Assembly: GCF_008086045.1 (NCBI RefSeq)
Contig: NZ_VSEY01000075.1
Location: forward strand, 1 to 41,853
Source: Nonomuraea sp. PA05
GTDB lineage: Bacteria > Actinomycetota > Actinomycetes > Streptosporangiales > Streptosporangiaceae
Length of the DNA stretch: 41,853 nucleotides
Reading direction: 5' to 3'
Position 1 is the first letter of the stretch. The number at the start of each line of letters is the position of its first letter. A program made the position numbers and the translations under genes. The notes beneath the pieces are model-generated. The model did no database searches and was not told the origin of the DNA. It saw only the letters and a program-made list of their open reading frames with translations. Of the stretch, positions 17,156 to 25,276 are shown in pieces.

Positions 17156-17195
17156 CCCGTCGTAGGGTCACTGGCATCGGAGAAGGAGCGGATCG

Positions 17196-17879
17196 ATGGC
17201 GATGCGGTTCGAGCACGAGTTCACTGTTCCCGTACCGATCGAGCAGGCCTGGGCCGTGTTGCTCGATGTCGAGCGGGTCGCGCCGTGCCTGCCCGGGGCG
17301 ACGCTGGACATCTTCGAGGGCGACGAGTTCACCGGCAGGATGAAGGTCAAGGTCGGCCCGATCACGGTCACCTATCGCGGCACCGCCAAGTTCGAGGACG
17401 TGGACAAGGACTCCTTCTCGCTCACCATCCAGGCGTCGGGCAAGGAGGCCCGGGGCTCCGGCACGGCCTCCGCCACGGTCAAGGCGCACATGGAGGCGCG
17501 CGACGAGGCCACGCTGGTGACCGTGGAGACGTCGTTCAACGTGACCGGCAGGCCCGCGCAGTTCGGGCGGGGCGTGATGGCCGAGGTCGGCGGCAGGCTC
17601 ATCGAGAAGTTCGCGGCGAACCTGGCTGAGCTGCTCTCGGAGCCCACGGTGGAGCCGGTGGCTCCTGTCCAGAGCGGGCAGGATGAGCAGCCAGGCCCCG
17701 CGCCGGAGCAGGACGTCCGGCCCGCCGGCACGCTGCGGACGTCGCGCTCGCCCGACGAGGAGGCGCTCGACCTGCTGGAGATCGCCGGGCAGCCGCTGCT
17801 GAAGCGGCTGGCACCCATCGCGGGCGGCATCGCGGCACTCCTTGTCCTTATTTGGGTTATACGTCGCCTTATGCGCTGA
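17196..17879 (+). CDS. coxG: CoxG-like SRPBCC protein with C-terminal membrane anchor
   Basis: A 227-residue protein. Residues 1-150 form the SRPBCC helix-grip fold of the carbon monoxide dehydrogenase subunit G family (FEHEFTVPVPIEQAWAVLLDVERVAPCLPGA). A flexible acidic linker (about 152-195, SEPTVEPVAP..EQPGPAPEQD) is followed by a C-terminal membrane helix (about 205-222, GGIAALLVLIWVIRRLMR). In Oligotropha, CoxG is linked to membrane recruitment of CO dehydrogenase, and the anchor fits that role. GAAGGAG lies just upstream of the ATG. It is separated from coxM by a hairpin but is clearly functionally tied to the operon. It marks the right edge of the core-like part of the window. Confidence 0.88.
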   Translation: MAMRFEHEFTVPVPIEQAWAVLLDVERVAPCLPGATLDIFEGDEFTGRMKVKVGPITVTYRGTAKFEDVDKDSFSLTIQASGKEARGSGTASATVKAHMEARDEATLVTVETSFNVTGRPAQFGRGVMAEVGGRLIEKFAANLAELLSEPTVEPVAPVQSGQDEQPGPAPEQDVRPAGTLRTSRSPDEEALDLLEIAGQPLLKRLAPIAGGIAALLVLIWVIRRLMR

Positions 17880-17894
17880 TTTTCGGCAAATACT

Positions 17895-17970
17895 CCCTCA
17901 AGTCCTGACGCTTCGCCGCCGCTCGGGGAAGTGTCTCCTCCGCTGGGGAACTAGGGGGAGGACTTGGGGG
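17895..17970 (+). promoter_or_regulatory. Leader with alternative pairings over the ribosome site
   Basis: CCCTCAAGTCC (17895-17905) can pair with GGACTTGGGGG (17960-17970), eleven pairs with one G-U, ending directly at the ATG at 17971. Separately, TCCTCC (17936-17941) can pair with GGAGGA (17957-17962), which is the Shine-Dalgarno region itself. Both would hide the ribosome site, and they share bases 17960-17962, so they may be alternatives. Function is a hypothesis. Confidence 0.3.
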
Positions 17971-20604
17971 ATGCCGGACGTCACCGTGGTCGTCATCACC
18001 TACAACGACGCGGAACGCCTGCCCAGAGCGGTGCGCTCCGTGCTCCGGCAGTCGCTGCGCGACCTGGAGGTGATCATCTCCGACGACGCCAGCACGGACG
18101 GCACGCCGGAGGTGGCCCGGCGGCTCGCGCGGGCCGACCCGCGCGTGCGGTACCTGCGTTCGCCCGTCAACAGCGGCGGCTGCGGGGCGCCGCGCAACGA
18201 CGGGATCGACGCGGCGAGCGCGCCGTACGTGATGTTCCTCGACAGCGACGACGAGCTGCCCAGGCACGCGTGCAAGAGCCTGCTCACCGAGATCGAGCGG
18301 ACCGGCGCAGACTTCGTGTCAGGGCAGATCTCGCGCCTGTTCGAGCCGAGCGGGCGGCTGCGGCCGTACTACCCGTCGCTGTTCGAGCGGCGGCGGGTGG
18401 TCGAGGGCATCCGGCAGGAGCCCGAGCTGTTCCTCGACAGCTTCAGCACCAACAAGCTCTACAGCGTGGCCTTCCTGCGCGACCGCGCACTGCGCTTCCC
18501 CGAGGACATCCACTACGAGGACCACGTCTTCGCCGCCGAGCTGTACGCGGTCGCGCACAGGTTCGCGATCGTGCCGTGGACGGTCTACCACTGGCACCGG
18601 GCCCCCACGAACGACTCGATCTCGCTGAGCATCGACGACCTGGCGAACGTGCGGCAACGGGTGATCGCGGCCCGCCTGAGCGACGACCTCCTGCGCGAGC
18701 ACGGCGCCGCCGACCTGGTGCCGCACAGGCAGTACCGCTTCCTCCGCCAGGACCTGCGGGTCTACCTCAACCCGCTGCCGCTGCGGGACGCGGTGTGGGT
18801 CAAGGAGTTCGCCGCGATCGTGCGGCCGTACCTGGAGGAGATCCCCGACGAGGTGTTCCGGCGCGTCGATCCGCTGGACCGGGTCTGCTGCCAGCTCATC
18901 CTGGACGACAGGACCGAGGACCTGCGGATGGCGGCGGGCGCGCTGACCGGCCCGCGAGCCGTGCCCAGGGCGGCCGTGCAGCTCGACGGGCGCACGTACT
19001 GGGGCACGTCCGTCTCCCCTCGCCTGGACATCACCGCGCTGCGGCTGGCCGAGCTGCCCTTCAGCGCCTCCAGGCTGCGGCACGAGGTCGCCGCGCTGTC
19101 CTCGGACGGCGAGCGGGTGCGGATGACCGTGCGCACCTACGACCCGTTCGGCGCGCTGCCCGTGAACTGGACGGCGTTCCTGCGGCTCGGCAGGGAGCGG
19201 ATCCCGATCTCGCCGGAGCCGTCGGGCGAGGGCGGGTACGTCACCACGGTCACGTTCACCCCCAAGGGCAGGTGCGACCCGCGCATCGGGTTCACCAGGG
19301 CCTCCGACGGGCACACGACGACCGACCGGATCATCGCCGATCCGCACACCGAGCCGATCGAGCTGCCCGGGTGCACGGTCAAGGTCGAGGGGTACGCCGC
19401 GTACCTGACCGTGCGGCCCGATCCGGCTCCCCGGTCGGTGTGGCGGCGGGTCAGGCGGCGGCTGTTCAAACGGCTCAGCACGCCCGCGAACAAGCTGCGC
19501 GCGTACAAGGTGCTGATCAGGGTGCTCCCCCCGCGCGGGAACCTGGCGCTGTTCGAGTCGGACGTCGGCAAGGGGTACAACGGCAGCCCCCGCGCCATCT
19601 ACGAGGAGATCAGGCGGCGCGGACTGCCCATCGAAGCCGTCTGGTCGGTGGCCAGGGGCCGCGGCAACTTCCCCGCCGACGCGCGCCTGGTGCGCCGGGG
19701 CAGCTGGCGCTACGTCTGGACCATGGCCAGGGCCGGCATCTGGGTCGACAGCCACGGCTTCCCGCTCGACTATCCCAAGCCGCGCGGCACCCGCTACCTG
19801 CAGACGTGGCACGGGCAGGGCATCAAGTCGATCGGCTTCGACGCGCCCGACCTGCGCGGCGACTTCGACGGGCCGCGCGCGCGGTGGCGGGCCGCCGTGG
19901 CGCGGTGGGACGCGCTGGTGTCGCCGAGCGCGGAGTTCTCGCGGGTGTTCCTGCCGTCGAACGGGTACGCGGGCAAGGTGTACCGGTGCGGGACGCCCCG
20001 GTGCGACGCGCTCGTCCTGGCCCGGCAGACGGACGACGTGCGGCGGCGCCTGGAGGTGCCGCCGGGCCGGCAGGTCCTGCTGTACGCGCCCACCTACCGG
20101 GACAGGGCCAAGCACAGCGGCAAGTCCGTGCGGGTGGACCTGGAGCTGCTGGCCGAGGAGCTGGCCGACGACTGGGTGGTGGTGCTGCGCACGCATCCGG
20201 TGGAGCGTTACCGGCCGCCCGAGCACCTGCGGCACTTCGTCAGGGACGCCGGCTCGTACCCCGAGATCAACGACCTGATGCTGGCCTCGGACGCGCTGCT
20301 GACGGACTACTCCTCCGTGATGTGCGACTACGCGCTGACGGGCAAGCCGATGCTGTTCTTCATCGACGACTGGGACGACTACCGGCTCTCCGAGCGCGGT
20401 GTCTACCACGACCTGCCCGCCATCGCGCCGGGCCCGTGCCTGACGACGACCGGGGAGCTGGTGGAGACGCTGCGCGCGCTGCCCGCCGTGCACGAGGCCT
20501 ACGCCGAGCGGTACGCGGCCTTCCGCGACCTGTGGTGCGCCGACGAGCAGGGGGACGCGGCGGCCAGGATCGTGATCGACTTCTTCGAGGGGGCCGCGCG
20601 ATGA
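17971..20604 (+). CDS. GT2 glycosyltransferase fused to a TagF/TagB-type polyol-phosphate transferase
   Basis: An 877-residue two-enzyme protein. Residues 1-230 are a family 2 GT-A domain (VVITYNDAERLPRAVRSVLRQS, SDDASTDGT, metal motif DSDDE). A beta-rich linker spans about 330-500. The rest is a CDP-glycerol:poly(glycerophosphate) glycerophosphotransferase domain with its usual landmarks: LFESDVGKGYNGSPRAIYE, TWHGQGIKSIG, CGTPRCD, LYAPTYRD, LRTHP and LTDYSSVMCDYALTGKPM. It should act at the inner membrane face, adding sugar and polyol phosphate to a wall teichoic acid or similar polymer. ATG 17971 is chosen for the GGGGGAGG site before it; an upstream in-frame start at 17842 would overlap coxG. 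Its stop overlaps the GT4 start (ATGA). Confidence 0.92.
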   Translation: MPDVTVVVITYNDAERLPRAVRSVLRQSLRDLEVIISDDASTDGTPEVARRLARADPRVRYLRSPVNSGGCGAPRNDGIDAASAPYVMFLDSDDELPRHACKSLLTEIERTGADFVSGQISRLFEPSGRLRPYYPSLFERRRVVEGIRQEPELFLDSFSTNKLYSVAFLRDRALRFPEDIHYEDHVFAAELYAVAHRFAIVPWTVYHWHRAPTNDSISLSIDDLANVRQRVIAARLSDDLLREHGAADLVPHRQYRFLRQDLRVYLNPLPLRDAVWVKEFAAIVRPYLEEIPDEVFRRVDPLDRVCCQLILDDRTEDLRMAAGALTGPRAVPRAAVQLDGRTYWGTSVSPRLDITALRLAELPFSASRLRHEVAALSSDGERVRMTVRTYDPFGALPVNWTAFLRLGRERIPISPEPSGEGGYVTTVTFTPKGRCDPRIGFTRASDGHTTTDRIIADPHTEPIELPGCTVKVEGYAAYLTVRPDPAPRSVWRRVRRRLFKRLSTPANKLRAYKVLIRVLPPRGNLALFESDVGKGYNGSPRAIYEEIRRRGLPIEAVWSVARGRGNFPADARLVRRGSWRYVWTMARAGIWVDSHGFPLDYPKPRGTRYLQTWHGQGIKSIGFDAPDLRGDFDGPRARWRAAVARWDALVSPSAEFSRVFLPSNGYAGKVYRCGTPRCDALVLARQTDDVRRRLEVPPGRQVLLYAPTYRDRAKHSGKSVRVDLELLAEELADDWVVVLRTHPVERYRPPEHLRHFVRDAGSYPEINDLMLASDALLTDYSSVMCDYALTGKPMLFFIDDWDDYRLSERGVYHDLPAIAPGPCLTTTGELVETLRALPAVHEAYAERYAAFRDLWCADEQGDAAARIVIDFFEGAAR

Positions 20605-21662
20605 CCGTCGTGTTCACCTGCCTGGACGCCGACACGCTCGGCGGCGTCCAGCAGGTCACCCACACCCTCGCCCAGGGGCTGGCGCGACGCGGCCACGAGG
20701 TGCACGTGATCGGCTTGCAGCGGGCCGCCGCGCCGTTCCGGTACGTGCAGCGCCCGCTCTACCACCACCACGTGCTCAGCAACCGCCCGGCGGGGGCGGG
20801 CGGCCTGGCGCGGCGGCGGGCCGACCGGCGGCTCAGGTCGCTGCTGGACGGGATCGGGCCCGGCTACGCGGTGATGACCTCGCCGTCCGTGGTGGCCAGG
20901 GCGGCGCGGCTGCTGCCCGGCTCGCTGCGGCCGATCGGGCAGTACCACGGCTCCTACGACCACGCTCGCGACTGCTGGCACCTGGCGTCGATCAGGCGCC
21001 ACTACCCGGAGCTCGACCAGGCGGTCTTCCTGAGCGAGGAGGACGCCAGGCTGTTCTCCGAGCACGCGCTGCTGCCCAACGCCAGCGCGCTGCCGAACCC
21101 GCTGGCGGGCTGGCCGGAGGCGATGTCGGTGCTGGAGTCGCCGCGGGTGCTGGGGGTGGGGCGGCTCGAAGGGGTCAAGCGCTTCGACCGGCTCATCACC
21201 GCGTTCGCCAGGTCGGGCGCGCCCGCGCCGTGGGAGCTGCACCTCGTCGGGGACGGCGGGGAGCTCGACCGGCTGCGCGCGCACGCGGCGCGGGAGGGGG
21301 TGGCCGATCGAGTGGTGTTCCGCGGCCGGGTGCCCGCCGCCGCGATGCCCGCGGAGTATCTCGCCGCCTCCGTGGTGGGGCTGACCAGCGACTACGAGGG
21401 GTTGCCCGTGGTGTTGCTGGAGTCGGCGGCGCACGGGGTGCCCGCGGTGGCCTTCGACGTGTCGGGGGGTGTGCGGTCGGCCGGGCCTGTGCTGGTGCCG
21501 CCGGGGGACGTGGACGCGTTCGCGGCGGAGCTGGGGCGGCTGGTGGACGACGAGGAGGAGCGGCGCAGGCTGGGCGCGGACGCCCGCGCCCGCGCCGAGG
21601 CCTTCCGACTGGAGCACGTGCTGGACCGCTGGGAGCTGCTGTTCGCGCATCTCGAACGCTGA
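20601..21662 (+). CDS. GT4-family glycosyltransferase
   Basis: A 353-residue GT-B glycosyltransferase of family 4. The N-terminal acceptor domain opens with VVFTCLDADTLGGVQQVTHTLAQGLARRGHEVHV, the glycine-rich loop of the family. The C-terminal donor domain has VLGVGRLEGVKRFDRLI, LHLVGDGGELDRL, VVFRGRV and the EX7E-like SDYEGLPVVLLESAAHGVPAVAFDVSGG. The ATG at 20601 overlaps the TagF-fusion stop, so the two are translated together and probably act on the same polymer. Donor and acceptor are unknown. It is convergent with the sulfotransferase, 22 bp apart, with no obvious terminator. Confidence 0.92.
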   Translation: MTVVFTCLDADTLGGVQQVTHTLAQGLARRGHEVHVIGLQRAAAPFRYVQRPLYHHHVLSNRPAGAGGLARRRADRRLRSLLDGIGPGYAVMTSPSVVARAARLLPGSLRPIGQYHGSYDHARDCWHLASIRRHYPELDQAVFLSEEDARLFSEHALLPNASALPNPLAGWPEAMSVLESPRVLGVGRLEGVKRFDRLITAFARSGAPAPWELHLVGDGGELDRLRAHAAREGVADRVVFRGRVPAAAMPAEYLAASVVGLTSDYEGLPVVLLESAAHGVPAVAFDVSGGVRSAGPVLVPPGDVDAFAAELGRLVDDEEERRRLGADARARAEAFRLEHVLDRWELLFAHLER

Positions 21663-21684
21663 CTCCCAGCGTCGCGCGGCCCGG

Positions 21685-22722
21685 TCAGACGGGCTCCGTA
21701 AGCTCCTTGCGCTGCTGCGGGACACCGGCCAGCGACCGCTGGCGGGTGGTGAGCAGCGCGGCGACCGGGCTGGGCTCGCGCAGCCGGTTGAACCGGTCCC
21801 GCACGCCCTTGCGCATCCGCGACGCCTTGCGCTTCTGCATCGTCTTCTGGCAGGCCACGACGTGCTCCTTGGCCGGCTTGGGCACGCCGGTCAACTCGTA
21901 GCCCATGGACTCCAGCCGGTCACCCAGCATGTGCTCGCACAGCGCGATCTCCCAGTCGTCGAGCCGGGTCGCCCAGCTCCCGACGCGGCTGCGGGTGACC
22001 TCGCGGTGCGTGTTGCTGTGCCAGACCTTGTGCTGCGGCACGGCCACGCTGGCCGCCTCGCGCGGCGAGATCATGGACGGAGAGAAGTCCTCGTCCAGGA
22101 AGTGGCAGAGCTTCTTCAGCTCGGTCATCGGGTCGTCGGTGAGGTCCTCGTAGCGCAGCTCGTAGTAGGTGTCGGAGGGCAGCGTGCGCTTCAGCCTGCC
22201 GCCCGCGTCGATGGCCTCGGCCCAGGTGGAGACGGCGTGGAAGGAGTCGAGGGTGTACCAGGGCATCTCCTTCAGTGAGGCCACGCAGTCGCGGCCGTCC
22301 CTGATGAGGTGAATGAACTGGGCGTCGGGGAAGAGCCGCAGCAGCAGGTCGACCTGCTTGACGTAGCTGGGCCGCTTGTCGCCCCAGCGGGCCTTGTCGA
22401 AGCGGTCGGCGTACATGCGGAAGGCGGTGCCGATCACCGAGCCGAGCGAGCCGGGGCCCTCGACGGCCTGCCGGACGAACTCGTTCTTGTCGATCTTGAG
22501 CTCGCGGAACTTGGTGCTGCGGTCGGTGGCGATCCACTCCGCCAGGGCGCGGCGCCGCTGGGCGACCCGGAGGTCGCCCCACGTGCGGCGGCGGTAATAA
22601 GCGGGAACGAGGAAGCGCGTCTCCGGAGGCACCGCCATGCGGGGGTGCGAGTGGAGCATGAGCTGGAGCATCGTGGTGCCGGACCGCGGACATCCGATGA
22701 CGAAGACTGGTCGGTCGGACAT
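21685..22722 (-). CDS. PAPS-dependent sulfotransferase family protein
   Basis: A 345-residue sulfotransferase-fold protein. The 5'-phosphosulfate loop GCPRSGTTMLQLMLHSHP is at residues 10-27, and the 3'-phosphate site is in FIHLIRDGRDCVASL (about residue 136). Members transfer sulfate from PAPS to sugars, lipids or proteins. It is the last gene of a minus-strand group with the CDP-alcohol phosphotransferase and a GT2 enzyme, which points to a sulfated surface glycan or glycolipid. The basic C-terminal tail (QKRKASRMRKGVRDRFNRLREP) is longer than the catalytic core needs and may contact membrane. Sulfated wall polymers are unusual for actinomycetes, so the product is of interest. Confidence 0.9.
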   Translation of the reverse strand: MSDRPVFVIGCPRSGTTMLQLMLHSHPRMAVPPETRFLVPAYYRRRTWGDLRVAQRRRALAEWIATDRSTKFRELKIDKNEFVRQAVEGPGSLGSVIGTAFRMYADRFDKARWGDKRPSYVKQVDLLLRLFPDAQFIHLIRDGRDCVASLKEMPWYTLDSFHAVSTWAEAIDAGGRLKRTLPSDTYYELRYEDLTDDPMTELKKLCHFLDEDFSPSMISPREAASVAVPQHKVWHSNTHREVTRSRVGSWATRLDDWEIALCEHMLGDRLESMGYELTGVPKPAKEHVVACQKTMQKRKASRMRKGVRDRFNRLREPSPVAALLTTRQRSLAGVPQQRKELTEPV

Positions 22723-22743
22723 GTCGTACTAACCCCCGAAAAT

Positions 22744-23640
22744 CTAGACGAGAACGTGCTCTCGGCTCTCCTGAGGCGAGCCCGCGCCGTGCCTGCGCGT
22801 GAAGAGCCACATCCGGTAGACAAGGAAGACCTCGTTGGCGAGCAGCAGGAGCCCCGACAACACGGCGAGCGGGATCAGCGCCCATGCCCCCGCAAGGGGC
22901 GCGATCACGAACACCGCCGCGTGGAACTCGATGCCGCTCACCAAGTGCGAACGGACGCGGTGGCGAGCCAGGTACCTGTTGAGCCGCCTGAAGAACCGGA
23001 AGAAGCCGCGCGCCCGGGGTGACCGGCCCACCCGCTCGGACTCCTGCGCGGGAAGGGGATCCGCTCCCATGAAGGTGTCCGGCTCCGTGAGGGCGTCCGG
23101 CTCTGTGAGTGCGTCCGGCTCCGTGAGGGTGTCCGGGCCCTGCCGCTCCTCCCTGACGGCCTCGCGAACCCGCTTCATCTGCGGCGCGTTGACGTACCTG
23201 AACAGGTCCAGGACCGCGACCGCCGCGCCGAGCACCACGTAGCTCACGTCGCCCGTCAGCGCGTACTGCCCGTAGGCGAGGCCTCCCGCACACAGGACCA
23301 CCCTGATCCGGTCGCCCACGTAGTCGAGCCAGAGACCGAACGGCGTCCCCGTGCCCTTGAGACGGGCGATTTTGCCGTCCACGCAGTCGATCATGAAGCT
23401 CAGATAGAAGAAGCCTGCGCCCGCCATGAGCTGGTTCATTGCGAAACAGGCGGCCGACACCGTGCCGAGGACCAGCGAGAACACCGTGAGTCCGTTGGGT
23501 GTCATCCGGGTGCGATTGGCGACGGGAAGTGCGACCCGGCAGGCGACCGGGTCCACGAAATACACGGTCCACCAGGAGTCTCTCCGCTTGCGTGTCTCGT
23601 AGACGTCATCCAGCGAATAGGTCCTCATGCCTCCCAGCAT
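22744..23640 (-). CDS. CDP-alcohol phosphotransferase with hexapeptide repeats
   Basis: About 298 residues. An integral membrane enzyme of the CDP-alcohol phosphatidyltransferase family, with the full signature DCVDGKIARLKGTGTPFGLWLDYVGD (D-x2-D-G-x2-A-R-x8-G-x3-D-x3-D) in the first third and several membrane helices. Family members join a CDP-activated lipid or polyol to an alcohol. Here it could make a lipid anchor or a polyol-phosphate for the island's glycan. The loop between the helical halves carries tandem TEPDAL hexapeptides, encoded by 18-bp repeats. The start is uncertain: ATG 23640 is used here; GTG 23646 and ATG 23628 are alternatives. It lies 36 bp after the GT2 stop and 21 bp before the sulfotransferase start. 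Confidence 0.88.
   Translation of the reverse strand: MLGGMRTYSLDDVYETRKRRDSWWTVYFVDPVACRVALPVANRTRMTPNGLTVFSLVLGTVSAACFAMNQLMAGAGFFYLSFMIDCVDGKIARLKGTGTPFGLWLDYVGDRIRVVLCAGGLAYGQYALTGDVSYVVLGAAVAVLDLFRYVNAPQMKRVREAVREERQGPDTLTEPDALTEPDALTEPDTFMGADPLPAQESERVGRSPRARGFFRFFRRLNRYLARHRVRSHLVSGIEFHAAVFVIAPLAGAWALIPLAVLSGLLLLANEVFLVYRMWLFTRRHGAGSPQESREHVLV
23063..23134 (-). repeat. 18-bp tandem repeat inside the CDP-alcohol phosphotransferase gene
   Basis: Three close copies lie at 23081-23098, 23099-23116 and 23117-23134, and a degenerate one at 23063-23080. The plus-strand unit is GGCTCCGTGAGGGCGTCC. In frame on the minus strand they encode repeated TEPDAL/TEPDTL hexapeptides in a cytosolic loop. 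Confidence 0.85.
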
Positions 23641-23676
23641 GACCACGCGACGCGCCGGAACGATTACTGTCTGGAA

Positions 23677-25119
23677 CTACTGGGGGATGTCCATGCCGCT
23701 TCTTGACCAACCCGGCACGGAGAACCGCCACACCGGTCCTGTCTCGCCGTCGCGGCACCACGTCTTCAGGACGAGCCCGCGCATTTCGGCCCGCACCTGG
23801 AGCCGCCATGGGCCGCCGCCCTCCAGACGCCGCGGGTCGACGGTCGCCACGACGCCGTAACGCCCGCGCCGCCGCACCTCCAGCGGGACCCGGCGATGGC
23901 CGTCACCGAGCCACAGACCGACCTTGGGGATCTTGCGATCGACACGGTGAACGCCCACGTACGCGTGCAGACGGTACTCGGCGCCGGTCCACTCGCAGGA
24001 CTCCACCCTGGCGATCAGCTTCAGCTCCTCGCGGGCGTCGAACACCTCGTCGGGGATGCGCAGGCGGCGGTCGCGGAAGAAGGGGTAGTCGCCGTACCAG
24101 TTCGTGGCGCGCAGGCCGCGCGGGCGCACGCGGGTGACGTCCTCGCGCCCGCGCCGGAACTCCCGCACCGTACGCAGCTCCGCGACCAGGCCGCGCCTGA
24201 GCAGGTGCAGCTCCAGCCGGCGCAGCGACGGCGCCGAGCCAAGCACGTGCGGCCCCAGCTCGGCCAGCCAGGCGCGCCCCAGCTCCAGCAGCGCCCCCGC
24301 GTCGCCCTCGCAGTGCTCCAGCGCCTGGAACAGGAAGACGGTGTCCTTCTCCAGCACCAGCGCGTCGAAGCCGTCGAGCAACTCCGGCGCGCGGTCGTCG
24401 AGGAAGGCGCGCACCGCGCGGATGGCCGCCAGCCGCTCGCTCAGGTTGGGCAGCTCGGAACGGCGCTGCGTGATCGAGGTCTCCCCCTCCTCGCGCTTAC
24501 GCCAGTGGTAGACGACCTCGCCCACCATGTCCACGCTGGTCGCCAGCACGTGGGCCTGCATGGCGACCGGCACGTCCTCGTAGATGCCCGAGGGGAAGGC
24601 CAGGCCCGCGCGTTCCCAGAAGTCGCGGCGGTAGACCTTGTTCCACACGGTGCGGTCCCTGACCAGCACCTGCTTGTCGGTGATGTGCGTGCACAACTGC
24701 GGGCGTCTGAACACCTTCTCGTGCAGCACGGACTCCTCCAGCTCGCCGTCCACCAGCCGCCGCACCGCGCCGCACGCCAGGTCGGAGCCGGTCTCGGCGA
24801 GCCTTCCGACGAGCGTCTCGTACGCCTCGGGCGGCACCACGTCGTCGCCGTCCGCGAAGGCCAGATACGTCCCCCGCGCGCGCCTGATCCCCTGGTTGCG
24901 CGCCGGCCCCGGCCCCAGGTTGCGCTGGCCGATCAGCACGAAACGCTCGTCGCCGGCCGCGAAATCCTCCGCGACGCGCCGGCTGCCGTCCACGGAGCCG
25001 TCGTCCACCAGCACGACCTCGATGTCCTCCAGAGTCTGCGCGGCCAGCGACTTCAGGCACTCGGCGAGGTACGGCTCCACGTTGTAGATCGGAACGATGA
25101 TGCTGAGCAGGGGGATCAT
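23677..25119 (-). CDS. GT2-family glycosyltransferase (480 residues)
   Basis: A GT-A glycosyltransferase with SIIVPIYNVEPYLAECLKSL, VDDGSVDGS, NLGPGPARNQGI and the metal motif DGDD (about residue 92). A characteristic central block, WNKVYRRDFWERAGLAFPSGIYEDVPVAM and VVYHWRKREEGETSITQRR (about residues 158-220), is followed by a helical segment and a C-terminal beta-rich domain of unknown role. It is closely similar in layout to the 628-residue GT2 at 30717-32603 and to the N-terminal half of the TagF fusion. The start is ATG 25119 with AGGAG ten bases upstream. It heads a minus-strand unit with the CDP-alcohol phosphotransferase and sulfotransferase, and is divergent from pseH. Donor sugar unknown. 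Confidence 0.92.
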   Translation of the reverse strand: MIPLLSIIVPIYNVEPYLAECLKSLAAQTLEDIEVVLVDDGSVDGSRRVAEDFAAGDERFVLIGQRNLGPGPARNQGIRRARGTYLAFADGDDVVPPEAYETLVGRLAETGSDLACGAVRRLVDGELEESVLHEKVFRRPQLCTHITDKQVLVRDRTVWNKVYRRDFWERAGLAFPSGIYEDVPVAMQAHVLATSVDMVGEVVYHWRKREEGETSITQRRSELPNLSERLAAIRAVRAFLDDRAPELLDGFDALVLEKDTVFLFQALEHCEGDAGALLELGRAWLAELGPHVLGSAPSLRRLELHLLRRGLVAELRTVREFRRGREDVTRVRPRGLRATNWYGDYPFFRDRRLRIPDEVFDAREELKLIARVESCEWTGAEYRLHAYVGVHRVDRKIPKVGLWLGDGHRRVPLEVRRRGRYGVVATVDPRRLEGGGPWRLQVRAEMRGLVLKTWCRDGETGPVWRFSVPGWSRSGMDIPQ

Positions 25120-25213
25120 GCCGGATTCGCTCCTTGGCTAGGTACCGGGTCGAGGGCAGCATGCCTTGGCGGGCGGCCGGATTCCGTGCCCGATGACTGT
25201 CCCTGATGAGCTC

Positions 25214-25260
25214 TTTACCGGACGCGTAATCCGCTACGTTGTGCAAGAGATCAAGCACAA
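25214..25260 (+). promoter_or_regulatory. Candidate pseH promoter with overlapping inverted repeat
   Basis: TTTACC (25214-25219) and TACGTT (25235-25240) with a 15-base spacer form a weak sigma-70-like promoter in a locally AT-richer gap. TTGTGC (25239-25244) and GCACAA (25255-25260) form an inverted repeat overlapping the -10 end, which could be an operator or a leader hairpin. The pseH GTG is at 25277 behind AAGGGGG. Confidence 0.38.
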
Positions 25261-25276
25261 AGCGTAAGGGGGCAGC

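Noticed and set aside
13456..17879. True aerobic CO dehydrogenase
   Set aside because: The active-site loop AYRGAGR lacks the cysteine of the AYRCSFR signature, so the form II label was used.
17880..17970. Genomic-island attachment site at the start of the glycan region
   Set aside because: No tRNA gene, integrase or direct-repeat pair was seen here; only leader pairings are visible.
18319..20493. Minus-strand frame of 724 codons across the TagF fusion
   Set aside because: No recognisable domain; fully explained by the codon bias of the plus-strand gene.
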